From Parvibacter caecicola (lineage in GTDB: Bacteria; Actinomycetota; Coriobacteriia; Coriobacteriales; Eggerthellaceae), in contig NZ_QIBY01000001.1 of NCBI RefSeq assembly GCF_003725335.1, positions 186,001-250,000 on the forward strand: 64,000 nt of DNA. Direction: 5' to 3'. Of the stretch, positions 9,430-18,191 are shown in pieces (position 1 is the stretch's first letter; each line of letters opens with the position of its first letter). The notes beneath the pieces are model-generated. The model had not been told where the DNA came from, made no database searches, and worked only from the letters and a program-made list of their open reading frames with translations. Made by a program: the position numbers and the translations under genes.

Positions 9430-12114
9430 TTAACCCAGTTCCTCCAAAGAGGCAGCCAGGCGGCTGCGGGTATCTTGCAATTCTGCAAGTTTTGCCCGGT
9501 CTTTCTGGATAATTTCCTCGGCGGCCTTGGCCAAAAAGCCGGGATTCGACAGCTTCTTCTCGAACTTGGCGGCGTCGGCGGAAACCTTGTCCAGTTCTTT
9601 CTTGATGCGGGCGCGCTCGGCGTCGAAGTCCACGAAGCCGGAAAGGCAGGTGTAGATTTCAAGCCCCGAGGCCACTGCCGTGGAACTTTCGGCCGGCTTC
9701 GCGGCGTCGAGGGCCACCGTGAGAGAGGAGGCCTTCGCCAGCGAAGAGATGAAGGGCACCTGCTGTTGCAGCAGCTCCACGTCCCCGGCCGGCGCCTTCA
9801 CCACTGCCGCCAGCTCTTGGCGCGGCGAGATGCCGTAGCGGCTGCGGGCGCTGCGCACGGCGGACACCACGTCCACCACCAGCGAAATGGCCCGCTCGGC
9901 CTTATCGCTTCCCAGTGCGGCAGTCTCTTCAGCCTTGGGCCAGGGGGCCACGATGAGGTACTCAGTTTCCCGCTCGGGCAGCTGTTGGTAAATCTCTTCG
10001 GTCACGAACGGCATGATGGGGTGCAAAAGCCGCAGGGCGCGGTCCAGCACGAACAGCAGGTTACGCTGGCACTGCAGCCGGTCTTCGGGGTCTGCCCCCT
10101 CCGCCAGACGGCTCTTGGAAAACTCGATGTACCAGTCGCAGAACTCGTTCCAGAAGAAGTCGTTCAGGGCGCGGGTGACCTCGGAGAACTCGTAGGCGTC
10201 GAAGCCGGCATCAACCGCCTCGATCAGCTTGCCCAAGCGGGCGAAGATCCAGCTATCGGCGTCAGTTGCCGCCATCGGCGCGCCAGGGGTGTAGCCGTCC
10301 AGGTTCATCAGCACGAAGCGGGCGGCGTTACGGATCTTGTTGGCGAAGTTGCGGCTGGACACCAGCTTGTTCTCGTTGAAGCGCATGTCCTGGGCGCCGG
10401 TCACCTGCATCAGCAAACCGAAGCGCATGCCGTCGGCGCCGTAATCCTTCATCAGCTGCAGCGGATCCACGCCGTTGCCGCGGCTCTTCGACATGGGCTT
10501 GCCGTCGGCAGCCATCACCGTGGGATGGATGATTACGTCCTTGAAGGGGATCTGGCCGGTGCAATATTCCGAGGCCATCACCATGCGGGCCACCCACAGC
10601 CCCATGATGTCGCGGGCGGTGGAGAGCACCTGGGTGGGATAAGCGCTCCGAATCTCCGGCGCCTCCATCCCCTCTTCGGCCCAGCCCATGGTGGCAAAGG
10701 GCCACAGCTGGCTGGAGAACCAAGTGTCCAGCACGTCGCTGTCCTGGCGCACCGGCGCTCCGCACACCGGGCACACGTCCACTTCCTCAACCGAAGCGTC
10801 TTCCCAGCCGCACTCGTCGCAGTAGAACATGGGAATGCGGTGGCCCCACCACAACTGGCGGGAGATGCACCAGTCTTTCAGATTGGCCAGCCAGTCCAGG
10901 TACACCTGCTTCCAGCGGGCCGGATGGAACTGGATGGAGCCGTCTTCCACCGCTTTGGCGGCCGCCTCCTTCAGGCGATCCACCGCCACGAACCACTGCT
11001 CCGACTCCCACGGCTCCAGCTTGGTGTGGCAGCGGTAGCAGGTCATTACCGAATGGTCGTGCTCTTCGATGTGGTCCAAAAGCCCCAGCTCGTCGAAGGC
11101 GGCCACCACCGCTTCTCGGGCCTCGTCCCGGTCCATGCCGGAGAACTTGCCGAAGCCCTCCACCACGTGGGCCGTCTCGTCGAAGATGTTGATGCGGGGC
11201 AGCCCCGCCTTCTCCCCCATCGCCCAGTCGTTGGAGTCGTGGGAGGGGGTCACCTTCACGAAGCCGGTGCCGAATTCGGTGTCCACGTGCCAGTCAGCGA
11301 AGATGGGAATCTCGCGGTCTACCAGCGGCAGCTTCACCTTCTTGCCCACCAGGTGGCTAAAGCGCTCGTCTTTGGGGTTCACCGCCACGCCGGTGTCCCC
11401 CAGCATGGTTTCGGGGCGCGTGGTGGCCACAACGATGTAGTCCAGCCCATCTTCCGGCTCCACCAGCGGGTAGCGCATATACCACAGGTGCCCCTTCTCG
11501 GGCACGTACTCGGCCTCGTCGTCGGCGATGGCGGTGGTGCAGCTGGGGCACCAGTTCACGATGCGCTTGCCGCGGTAGATGAGCCCCTCTTTGTACCAGC
11601 GGGTGAACACCTCCCGCACCGCGTGCACGTAGGCGGGCTCCATGGTGAAGTGCTCGTGGGCGTAATCGCAGCTGCAGCCCATGCCCTCGATTTGCCGCAC
11701 GATGGTGGCGCCGTACTCTTTGTACCAGTCGTAGCAGGCCTCCACAAAGGCCTCGCGGCCGATTTCCAGACGGCTGATGCCCTCGCTGGCCAGCTTCTTG
11801 TCCACCTTGGTTTGGGTGGCGATGCCGGCGTGGTCGGTGCCCAGCACCCAGCGAGTGCGGTAGCCCTGCATGCGGGCGCGGCGGATGCATGCGTCCTGGA
11901 TGGTGTCGTTCAGGGCATGGCCCATGTGCAGCATGCCGGTGATGTTGGGAGGCGGAATGACGATGGTGTAGGTGTCGTCGGCATGCTCGCCAAAGCCATC
12001 GCCCCGCTGGAAGAAACCGTGCTCCTTCCACGCTTGGAAAATGGGCTGCTCGTGGGCCTGGAAATCGAAGTCCGGGGCTTTCGGGGCCTTCGGTTCTGCA
12101 GTGTTTTCCGCCAT
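9430..12114 (-). CDS. valS: Valyl-tRNA synthetase
   Basis: Class I enzyme charging tRNA-Val. From the ATG at 12114 (upstream AGAGGGAG) it has 894 residues. The HIGH-type signature is NITGMLHMGHAL, the KMSKS-type signature is KPMSKSRGNG. The CP1 editing domain contains TTRPETMLGDTGVAVNP, and paired cysteines (CDECGW, CPVCG) form a zinc site. The last 70 residues are the coiled-coil tRNA arm typical of ValRS. clpX lies upstream on the same strand with a hairpin between them. Confidence 0.96.
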   Translation of the reverse strand: MAENTAEPKAPKAPDFDFQAHEQPIFQAWKEHGFFQRGDGFGEHADDTYTIVIPPPNITGMLHMGHALNDTIQDACIRRARMQGYRTRWVLGTDHAGIATQTKVDKKLASEGISRLEIGREAFVEACYDWYKEYGATIVRQIEGMGCSCDYAHEHFTMEPAYVHAVREVFTRWYKEGLIYRGKRIVNWCPSCTTAIADDEAEYVPEKGHLWYMRYPLVEPEDGLDYIVVATTRPETMLGDTGVAVNPKDERFSHLVGKKVKLPLVDREIPIFADWHVDTEFGTGFVKVTPSHDSNDWAMGEKAGLPRINIFDETAHVVEGFGKFSGMDRDEAREAVVAAFDELGLLDHIEEHDHSVMTCYRCHTKLEPWESEQWFVAVDRLKEAAAKAVEDGSIQFHPARWKQVYLDWLANLKDWCISRQLWWGHRIPMFYCDECGWEDASVEEVDVCPVCGAPVRQDSDVLDTWFSSQLWPFATMGWAEEGMEAPEIRSAYPTQVLSTARDIMGLWVARMVMASEYCTGQIPFKDVIIHPTVMAADGKPMSKSRGNGVDPLQLMKDYGADGMRFGLLMQVTGAQDMRFNENKLVSSRNFANKIRNAARFVLMNLDGYTPGAPMAATDADSWIFARLGKLIEAVDAGFDAYEFSEVTRALNDFFWNEFCDWYIEFSKSRLAEGADPEDRLQCQRNLLFVLDRALRLLHPIMPFVTEEIYQQLPERETEYLIVAPWPKAEETAALGSDKAERAISLVVDVVSAVRSARSRYGISPRQELAAVVKAPAGDVELLQQQVPFISSLAKASSLTVALDAAKPAESSTAVASGLEIYTCLSGFVDFDAERARIKKELDKVSADAAKFEKKLSNPGFLAKAAEEIIQKDRAKLAELQDTRSRLAASLEELG

Positions 12115-12154
12115 GGTCTCCCTCTTTGGTCGAAACTGGTGCTGGTACGGCAAA

Positions 12155-12178
12155 GGGCCGGAGACTTGCCTCCGGCCC
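12155..12178 (-). terminator. Hairpin between clpX and valS
   Basis: A 9-base-pair GC-rich stem GGGCCGGAG / CTCCGGCCC with a 6-base loop. The following T-run on the minus strand is short (CTTTG), so it may only attenuate read-through into valS. Confidence 0.55.
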
Positions 12179-12204
12179 GAAAAGCTTTGGCAAATGCGCC
12201 GCGG

Positions 12205-13566
12205 TTAGGGGCGCGGGGCGAAGAAATCTCCCGGCTCGATGATGGGCTTGGTCTCGCCGGTCACGTCGGTTGCGTGCACCACCACCCGCGCCGGGCGCCC
12301 GAGCGCCGGCAGGTCGTACATCACGTCCATCAGCACCCGCTCGCAAATGGTGCGCAGGCCGCGGGCGCCGGTGCCGTGCTCCACCGCCTCGTGGGCGATG
12401 GCGGTCAGGGCGTCCGGGTCGAACACCAACCGCGCCTGCTCGAACTCGAACATGCGGGTGTACTGCTTCACCAGGGCGTTCTTCGGCTCAGTGAGGATGC
12501 GCACCAAATCTTCCTCCGAAAGCTCGAAAAGCGAGGTGATGACCGGGATGCGCCCCACGAACTCGGGGATCATGCCGAACTTGTTGAGATCCTCCGGCAG
12601 CACCTGGGCCAGAAGCTCAGCATCGCGCAGCTTCTGGTTCTCCGGCAGGTCGGTGGCGAAGCCCAAAGACGAGGTGCCCACCCGGTGGGCGATGATGTCG
12701 GCCAGCCCCACGAAGGCGCCGCCCAGAATGAACAGGATGTTGGTTGTGTCGATGTGGATGTACTCCTGCTGCGGGTGCTTGCGGCCCCCTTGCGGCGGCA
12801 CGCTGGCCTCGCAGCCCTCCACGATCTTCAACAGCGCCTGCTGCACGCCCTCGCCGGACACGTCGCGGGTGATGGAGAGGTTCTCCGCCTTGCGGGCAAT
12901 CTTGTCTATCTCGTCGATGTAAATGATGCCGATCTCCGCCCGCGCGATGTCGTTGTCGGCGGCGGTGATCAGCTTCAACAGGATGTTCTCCACGTCCTCG
13001 CCCACGTAGCCGGCCTCGGTGAGGGTGGTGGCGTCGGCGATGGCGAAGGGCACCTGCAGCGTGCGGGCCAGCGTTTGGGCCAGCAGCGTTTTGCCGGAAC
13101 CGGTGGGGCCCAGAAGCATGATGTTGCTCTTGGCCAGCTCCACGTCGCCTTCCCGCGCCTCGGCTCCCATGGAGATGCGCTTGTAGTGGTTGTACACCGC
13201 CACCGAAAGGGCCTTCTTGGCGCTCTCCTGCCCCACCACGTGATCGGACAGCTGGGCGTACAGCTCGTGCGGCGTGGGCAGGTGCCCCAGCGCCGCCCCC
13301 GGGTTCTCAGAGCGGTGCTGCTCCAGGTAGGCGGTGGGCATCTGGCCCGCGTCCTGCTCGTCGGCGTCGCCCGTCATCATCTCGTGCTGCATGGCGTAGC
13401 CGAAGTCGCGCATCATGGCATCGGCGCACAGCGAAATGCACTCGTCGCAGATGTAAATGCCGTTGGGGCCGGAGATCATGGCGCTGACTTCCTCGTGGCC
13501 CTTCCCGCAGAAGGCGCAGTAAATCTGGCCGTCGCCGCGGTAATGTTTCGGATGATCGTTGGTCAT
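12205..13566 (-). CDS. clpX: ATP-dependent Clp protease, unfoldase subunit ClpX
   Basis: AAA+ unfoldase that feeds substrates to ClpP. The 453 residues begin with the zinc-binding domain (CAFCGKG ... CDECI, four cysteines at about 18-45). The Walker A motif is GPTGSGKT, Walker B is [11 protein letters not shown], and the pore loop and sensor regions are in place. An acidic insert (about residues 60-85) lies between the zinc domain and the AAA+ core. It sits downstream of clpP and tig in the usual tig-clpP-clpX order. Confidence 0.97.
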   Translation of the reverse strand: MTNDHPKHYRGDGQIYCAFCGKGHEEVSAMISGPNGIYICDECISLCADAMMRDFGYAMQHEMMTGDADEQDAGQMPTAYLEQHRSENPGAALGHLPTPHELYAQLSDHVVGQESAKKALSVAVYNHYKRISMGAEAREGDVELAKSNIMLLGPTGSGKTLLAQTLARTLQVPFAIADATTLTEAGYVGEDVENILLKLITAADNDIARAEIGIIYIDEIDKIARKAENLSITRDVSGEGVQQALLKIVEGCEASVPPQGGRKHPQQEYIHIDTTNILFILGGAFVGLADIIAHRVGTSSLGFATDLPENQKLRDAELLAQVLPEDLNKFGMIPEFVGRIPVITSLFELSEEDLVRILTEPKNALVKQYTRMFEFEQARLVFDPDALTAIAHEAVEHGTGARGLRTICERVLMDVMYDLPALGRPARVVVHATDVTGETKPIIEPGDFFAPRP

Positions 13567-13594
13567 GCGAATGAACTTTCCTTAAAGCCGGGCG

Positions 13595-14215
13595 TTACTC
13601 GGCGGCCTTGGCGCCGTGGTGGGTGATAATCTCGTCCACCAAGCCATAGGCCTTGGCCTGCTCGGCGGTCATGTAGTTGTCGCGCTCGGTGTCCAGCTGG
13701 ATGCGCTCAATGGACTGGCCGGTGTTGTCGGCCAGGATCTTGTTCAAGCGGTCGCGGGTTTTCAGCATAAAGTCGGCTACGATGGCGATTTCGGTCTGCT
13801 GGCCCTGGGCGCCGCCAGAGGGCTGGTGGATGAGCACCATGGAGTTGGGCAGGCAATAGCGCTTGCCCTTGGTGCCGGCCGACAGCAGCACGGCGGCCAT
13901 GGAGGCGCACTCGCCAATGCAGATGGTGGACACGTCGCACTTGATGAAGTTCATGGTGTCCAGAATGCCCAGGCCGGCAGTAACCGAGCCGCCCGGGGAG
14001 TTGATGTAGAGGGAGATGTCCTTGTCAGGATCGGCGCTCTCCAGGTGCAGGAGCTGCGCCACCACGGAGTTGGCCACGTGGTCGTCGATCTGCTCTCCCA
14101 AGAAGATGATGCGGTCGTTCAGCAGGCGGGAGTAGATGTCGTAGCTGCGCTCGCCGCGGGGCGACTGCTCAATGACGTAAGGGATGAGGGCGTTGCTTGC
14201 GCGTTCGATGCTCAT
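13595..14215 (-). CDS. clpP: ATP-dependent Clp protease, proteolytic subunit ClpP
   Basis: Serine peptidase barrel partner of ClpX. The 206 residues carry the nucleophile Ser in [11 protein letters not shown], the His in [10 protein letters not shown], and the Asp in QLDTERDNY. The N-terminus has no long propeptide. It lies 28 bases upstream of clpX on the same strand, consistent with an operon. Confidence 0.96.
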   Translation of the reverse strand: MSIERASNALIPYVIEQSPRGERSYDIYSRLLNDRIIFLGEQIDDHVANSVVAQLLHLESADPDKDISLYINSPGGSVTAGLGILDTMNFIKCDVSTICIGECASMAAVLLSAGTKGKRYCLPNSMVLIHQPSGGAQGQQTEIAIVADFMLKTRDRLNKILADNTGQSIERIQLDTERDNYMTAEQAKAYGLVDEIITHHGAKAAE

Positions 14216-14330
14216 ACGTACTCGCTTTCGTTTCTGGACGGCCAGCTTTAGCCGCCCGCTGTCAGGTATCCTGCTTATGATAGGTTAAAGGGGGTTTGTG
14301 GCAAGGCCAGCGGGCAAAATTCCATAGCAA

Positions 14331-14364
14331 AAGGCCGCTCGCCCGGAAAGAAGCAAGCGGCCTT
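14331..14364 (-). terminator. Intrinsic terminator of tig
   Basis: A 9-base-pair stem AAGGCCGCT / AGCGGCCTT with a 16-base loop. On the minus strand it is followed by TTTGC. It separates tig from clpP. Confidence 0.7.
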
Positions 14365-14388
14365 ATCAGCATCGGAATGGCTGCGGGG

Positions 14389-15816
14389 CTATTTGGCCTC
14401 TTCCGCCGCCTCCACCGCCTCGGCCACCTCGTCGGTAACCGCCACGGCGGCCTCTTCGGCCTCTTTCGCGTCGTCGGCGGAAATCTCCACTGCGGGATCT
14501 TTGGCCGGCTCGCTGGTTTCGGTCACCACGGCGCAGTCCATCACGTTGTTCACTGCTTTGCCGCGGATGACGCCCTCGCGAATCAGATACAGACGGCCTT
14601 CCTCGCGCCACTGCTCCATCATGGCCTCGGGCTCGGGCACGCCGGCCTTCACGAACTCGCCCAGCACGTCCTCGTCGGTGGCGGTGATGTTGTTGTGGCG
14701 GGCCCAAGCGTCCAGGGCCAGGCCCGACTTAACCTCGTCGGTGGCCTGGGCCTTGATGTCCTCTTTGAACTGGTCGGAGGTGATGTTCTGCATCTTCAGG
14801 TAGCCGTCCAAGGTCATGCCGGCCCCCTGCAGCTGGCCGAAGAACTCCTGCAGCAGGTTGGCCTGCTGCTGCTCCACCAAAGCGCCGGGCACTTCGCCCT
14901 CGATGCGGGTCATCAGGGCCTGCAGGCAGTTGTTCTCCTTCAGGCGGGGCAGGTAGCCCTCCTTCTGCACCTCGATGCTCTGGGCGATGCGGGTGCGCAT
15001 GTCGGCCACGTCTTCAAAGCCCATGGTCTCTTTGGCCCACTCGTCGGTCACCTCGGGCAGTTCCTTCTTCTTCACCACGTTGCAGGTGACCTCGAACTTC
15101 ACCTTCTGGCCGGCCAGCGGCTGCAGCAGAACGGAATCCTCGGTCACGGGCACCAGCAGCTCGAATTCGCGGGTATCCCCTTTCTTGATGCCCATGATCT
15201 GCTCGTCGAAGGCAGCCGACAGCATGCCAGTGGCAGGAGCGTACAGGCGGGAATCGCTGGACACGGTTTCCACCGGCTTGCCGGTTTCATCGGTGGCCAC
15301 AATCTTCAGGTCGGCGTAGTTGTCTTCCTTCATCTTCTTAGAAGCGGAGGCGTCCACGAACTCCACGTAATGGCCGCGCATGGTTTCCAACTGCTCGTCG
15401 ATTTCCGCCTCGCTGGCGCCGGCGGCGGGCATCTCGATTTCCACCGGCTCGTAGGAGGTCAGCTCGTACTCCGGCTTCACCTCAACCTCGAAGGAGAACT
15501 CGTAGGGCTGCCCCTGCTTGGCCACCTCGTCGGCGGAGAAGGTGGGTTGGCCCATGGGGAACAGCTGCTCGGCCTCGATGGCGAACGGATAGCCCTCGTT
15601 TACCAGGCCTTCGGAAACGGTGGCCGCCACCGCTTCGGCGCCCAGGGCGTTGTCGATCACCTTGCGGGGAGCCTTGCCCTTGCGAAAGCCCGGGAAGTTG
15701 TAGCGGCCGGCGAAGTCGCGGTAGGTTTTATTGATGCGCTTGTCCACTTCTTCGGCGCCCACCGTAACGGTGACCTTTACGCGGTTGTCCTCAAGCGCCT
15801 CTTTGTTCGTCTTCAC
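14389..15816 (-). CDS. tig: Trigger factor
   Basis: Ribosome-bound chaperone and prolyl isomerase. From the GTG at 15816 it has 475 residues. That start has GGAGG six bases upstream; the frame remains open further upstream but without family similarity. The ribosome-docking signature appears as NFPGFRKGKAP near residue 40. A PPIase middle domain and the long helical C-terminal domain follow. The last 60 residues are an acidic Ala/Glu-rich tail, longer than in E. coli. A terminator separates it from clpP. Confidence 0.95.
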   Translation of the reverse strand: MKTNKEALEDNRVKVTVTVGAEEVDKRINKTYRDFAGRYNFPGFRKGKAPRKVIDNALGAEAVAATVSEGLVNEGYPFAIEAEQLFPMGQPTFSADEVAKQGQPYEFSFEVEVKPEYELTSYEPVEIEMPAAGASEAEIDEQLETMRGHYVEFVDASASKKMKEDNYADLKIVATDETGKPVETVSSDSRLYAPATGMLSAAFDEQIMGIKKGDTREFELLVPVTEDSVLLQPLAGQKVKFEVTCNVVKKKELPEVTDEWAKETMGFEDVADMRTRIAQSIEVQKEGYLPRLKENNCLQALMTRIEGEVPGALVEQQQANLLQEFFGQLQGAGMTLDGYLKMQNITSDQFKEDIKAQATDEVKSGLALDAWARHNNITATDEDVLGEFVKAGVPEPEAMMEQWREEGRLYLIREGVIRGKAVNNVMDCAVVTETSEPAKDPAVEISADDAKEAEEAAVAVTDEVAEAVEAAEEAK

Positions 15817-16097
15817 AGAAGTCCTCCATCGTGTCTCTTCAATTCTGCGCGTTAGAATGCCTAAGCGGGCAAAACGCACAGCTCGCAATTATGGCATACC
15901 TTGGGGCCGTTGCCCAGAAGTGTATTTTCCCCGTTGCAAATTGTCGGGCAGCCGCCCTGTGCGCCCCTCCACTCGGCGGCCCAGGTTGGCACCGCCGGCC
16001 ATCGCGGGGTTGCGCAAACCATTATTTGCTATCATCAACCCATCACTGCAGCTGAGCGGGGTCGCGAAGCACATATATGTATGCGGTTGTTTCATGT
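15817..16097. other. Divergent intergenic region tig / tRNA-Leu
   Basis: A 281-base gap holding the tig promoter (not resolved) and the tRNA-Leu promoter. No further gene was seen; the short frames here lack ribosome-binding sites. Confidence 0.5.
16027..16035 (+). promoter_or_regulatory. Extended -10 element, tRNA-Leu promoter
   Basis: TGCTATCAT fits TGnTATAAT with one mismatch and lies about 60 bases before the mature tRNA. No good -35 hexamer is visible. Confidence 0.45.
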
Positions 16098-16182
16098 GCG
16101 GGCGTGGCGGAATTGGCAGACGCACCAGGTTTAGGTCCTGGCGAGGAAACTCGTGAAGGTTCAAGTCCTTTCGCCCGCACCA
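16098..16182 (+). tRNA. tRNA-Leu (anticodon UAG)
   Basis: An 85-base type II tRNA. The acceptor stem GCGGGCG pairs with CGCCCGC, and CCA is encoded. The anticodon arm CCAGG-TTTAGGT-CCTGG presents TAG, reading CUN codons. A long variable arm and the T-arm motif GTTCAAGTC are present, as expected for tRNA-Leu. Confidence 0.95.
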
Positions 16183-16225
16183 TTCCCTCCTTAGCTGTTA
16201 GGTTTGAGGAATTCGGAGGGACCCT

Positions 16226-17515
16226 ATGGATCAAATTAAGAATATTGTTCGGAAGTACAACGATATCAGCTTGATCAAGCGCATTATCGTTGGCCTTATC
16301 GTGGGCGTGGTGCTGGCGCTGCTCATCCCCATCCAAGCCGAGCCCACCGGCGTGAACGCCTTTATCACTCTGTTCGGCGATGTATTCGTAGGAGCGCTGA
16401 AGGGTGTCGCCCCCATCCTGGTGTTCTTCCTGGTGCTGAGTGCGCTCAGCAACGCCAAGGGGGAAGGCACCATGGGCACGGTGCTGGTGCTCTACATCGT
16501 CAGCACCTTCGTGGCCGCCATCGTGGCGGTGCTGGCCAGCTACGTGTTCCCTACGCCGCTCACCCTCGACACTTCCACCATGGTGGAGCAAACTTCGCCC
16601 TCTAACGTGGGAGACGTGTTGATGGCGCTGGTCATGAACGTGGTCAGCAACCCGGTGGCCTCGCTGGCCGACGCCAACTACCTGGGCATCCTCGCTTGGG
16701 CCGCGGTGCTGGGCATCATTCTGCGCGGCATTGCCAACGACGACGTGAAAAACCTGTTCACTACTTTGGCCGACGCCGTTTCCACGCTGGTGCGCTGGGT
16801 CATCGCCTTCGCCCCCTTCGGCGTGATGGGCCTGGTTTACACCTCCGTGGGCACCAACGGCCCCGAAATCTTCATCGAGTACGGCCGCATCATCCTGGTG
16901 CTTGTGGGCTGCATGGCCTTCATCGCGCTGGTAACCAACCCGCTCATCGTGTTCGTGTGCACCCGCATGAACCCCTATCCGCTGGTGCTGCGCTGCCTGA
17001 AGGACTCCGGCCTCACCGCATTCTTCACCCGCAGCTCGGCCGCCAACATCCCGGTGAACATGGCCCTGTGCGAGAAGCTGGGGCTCAACAAGGACAACTA
17101 CTCGGTGTCCATCCCGCTGGGCTCCACCATCAACATGGCCGGCGCCGCCGTCACCATCACTGTGATGACCATGGCCGCCTGTCACACCATGGGCATCTCG
17201 GTTGACCCCATCACCGCTGTCATCCTCTCGGTGCTGGCGGCCGTGTCCGCTTGCGGCGCCTCCGGCGTGGCGGGCGGTTCGCTTCTGCTCATCCCCATGT
17301 GCTGCGCCCTGTTCGGCATCGACAACGCCGTGGCCATGCAGGTGGTGGGCATCGGCTTCATCATCGGCGTGGTGCAGGACTCCTGCGAAACCGCTGTGAA
17401 CTCCTCCTCCGACGTGGTGTTCACCGCCACCGCCGAGTACCGTCGCATGATCAAGGAGGGCAAGCAGGTGCGCATGGGCAAAGACGCCTTCACCGCCGAC
17501 GAGCTGGACGCGTAA
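16226..17515 (+). CDS. sstT: Serine/threonine:Na+ symporter SstT
   Basis: Dicarboxylate/amino acid:cation symporter family, SstT branch; imports serine and threonine with Na+. The 429 residues carry the re-entrant Ser-rich loop FFTRSSAANIPVNMALC, the IPLGSTINMAGAAV signature and SACGASGVAGGSLLLIP, all close to known SstT. About eight membrane segments plus two hairpins are expected. The ATG has GGAGGG five bases upstream. Serine uptake suits an amino-acid-fermenting anaerobe. Confidence 0.93.
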   Translation: MDQIKNIVRKYNDISLIKRIIVGLIVGVVLALLIPIQAEPTGVNAFITLFGDVFVGALKGVAPILVFFLVLSALSNAKGEGTMGTVLVLYIVSTFVAAIVAVLASYVFPTPLTLDTSTMVEQTSPSNVGDVLMALVMNVVSNPVASLADANYLGILAWAAVLGIILRGIANDDVKNLFTTLADAVSTLVRWVIAFAPFGVMGLVYTSVGTNGPEIFIEYGRIILVLVGCMAFIALVTNPLIVFVCTRMNPYPLVLRCLKDSGLTAFFTRSSAANIPVNMALCEKLGLNKDNYSVSIPLGSTINMAGAAVTITVMTMAACHTMGISVDPITAVILSVLAAVSACGASGVAGGSLLLIPMCCALFGIDNAVAMQVVGIGFIIGVVQDSCETAVNSSSDVVFTATAEYRRMIKEGKQVRMGKDAFTADELDA

Positions 17516-17538
17516 CCCCCCCCCGCCTGCTAATTGCG

Positions 17539-17976
17539 ATGGAAAGCGCCAATCGCTTAATCGTCTGGGTTTTCTACGCGGCCTTTGCGCTGCTGGGCAT
17601 TTGCCTGGCGGCGCAGGGCCGCTTTTTTGCGCTCGCATTGTGCTACGGGGTGGCCGCGGCGGGCTTTCTTGCGGTAACGGCGCTGCGGCGGGCCATAGGG
17701 GCGCCGCGCCCCTACCAAAACGGCGGAGCTCCGGCCCGCATAGCCCGCGAGGGAGAAAACGACTCCTTCCCCAGCCGCCACTGCTTCTCGGCCTTCTTGA
17801 TAGCGCTTCTGTGGGGAGCGGCGGGGTATCCGGCCGCGAGCGCTTGCCTGCTGGCATTTGCGGCGTTGCTGGCGCTGCTGCGGGTGCGCGGCGGCGTGCA
17901 CTACCCCCGCGACGTGGCCGGGGCCCTTGCCTTCGCCGTGGTGTTCGCCGGAATCGCCCTCTTGTTGCTGGCGTGA
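17539..17976 (+). CDS. PAP2-family membrane phosphatase
   Basis: A 145-residue membrane protein with four or five hydrophobic segments and the three PAP2 (acid phosphatase) motifs: RRAIGAPRP (first), PSRHCFS (second, with Arg where most have Gly in PSGH) and RVRGGVHYPRDV (third, with the catalytic His and Asp). It probably removes phosphate from a lipid such as undecaprenyl or phosphatidylglycerol diphosphate; the substrate is not readable. It begins 23 bases after sstT. No strong ribosome-binding site precedes the ATG at 17539. Confidence 0.8.
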   Translation: MESANRLIVWVFYAAFALLGICLAAQGRFFALALCYGVAAAGFLAVTALRRAIGAPRPYQNGGAPARIAREGENDSFPSRHCFSAFLIALLWGAAGYPAASACLLAFAALLALLRVRGGVHYPRDVAGALAFAVVFAGIALLLLA

Positions 17977-18009
17977 CAGGGGCTGTCACGCCCTTATTAA
18001 GGCACAAAA

Positions 18010-18031
18010 AAACCCGCTGAACTGCGGGTTT
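18010..18031 (-). terminator. Intrinsic terminator of tRNA-Asn
   Basis: An 8-base-pair stem AAACCCGC / GCGGGTTT followed on the minus strand by a run of seven or more T. It lies just after the tRNA. Confidence 0.85.
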
Positions 18032-18041
18032 GGAATTCAAA

Positions 18042-18117
18042 TGGCTCCTCGGGTAGGACTCGAACCTACAACCCTCCGGTTAACAGCCGGATGCTCTGCC
18101 AATTGAGCTACCGAGGA
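18042..18117 (-). tRNA. tRNA-Asn (anticodon GUU)
   Basis: A 76-base tRNA with encoded CCA. On the minus strand the acceptor stem is TCCTCGG / CCGAGGA, the anticodon loop is CTGTTAA with GTT, and the T-arm carries GGTTCGAGTCC. Confidence 0.96.
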
Positions 18118-18152
18118 ATGTGGGCGGCGCTTCGTTAAACGCGCAAGAAAGA

Positions 18153-18180
18153 ATTATACAGAACCTGTCCGTTCGCGCAA
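18153..18180 (-). promoter_or_regulatory. Promoter of tRNA-Asn
   Basis: On the minus strand, TTGCGC, a 16-base spacer, then TATAAT. The -10 box is perfect and the implied start site is about 30 bases before the tRNA. The -35 box forms one arm of an inverted repeat (CCGTTCGCGC / GCGCGAACGG, 18169-18208) that reaches into the end of the upstream rlmKL gene. Confidence 0.75.
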
Positions 18181-18191
18181 GATGTTTTTTC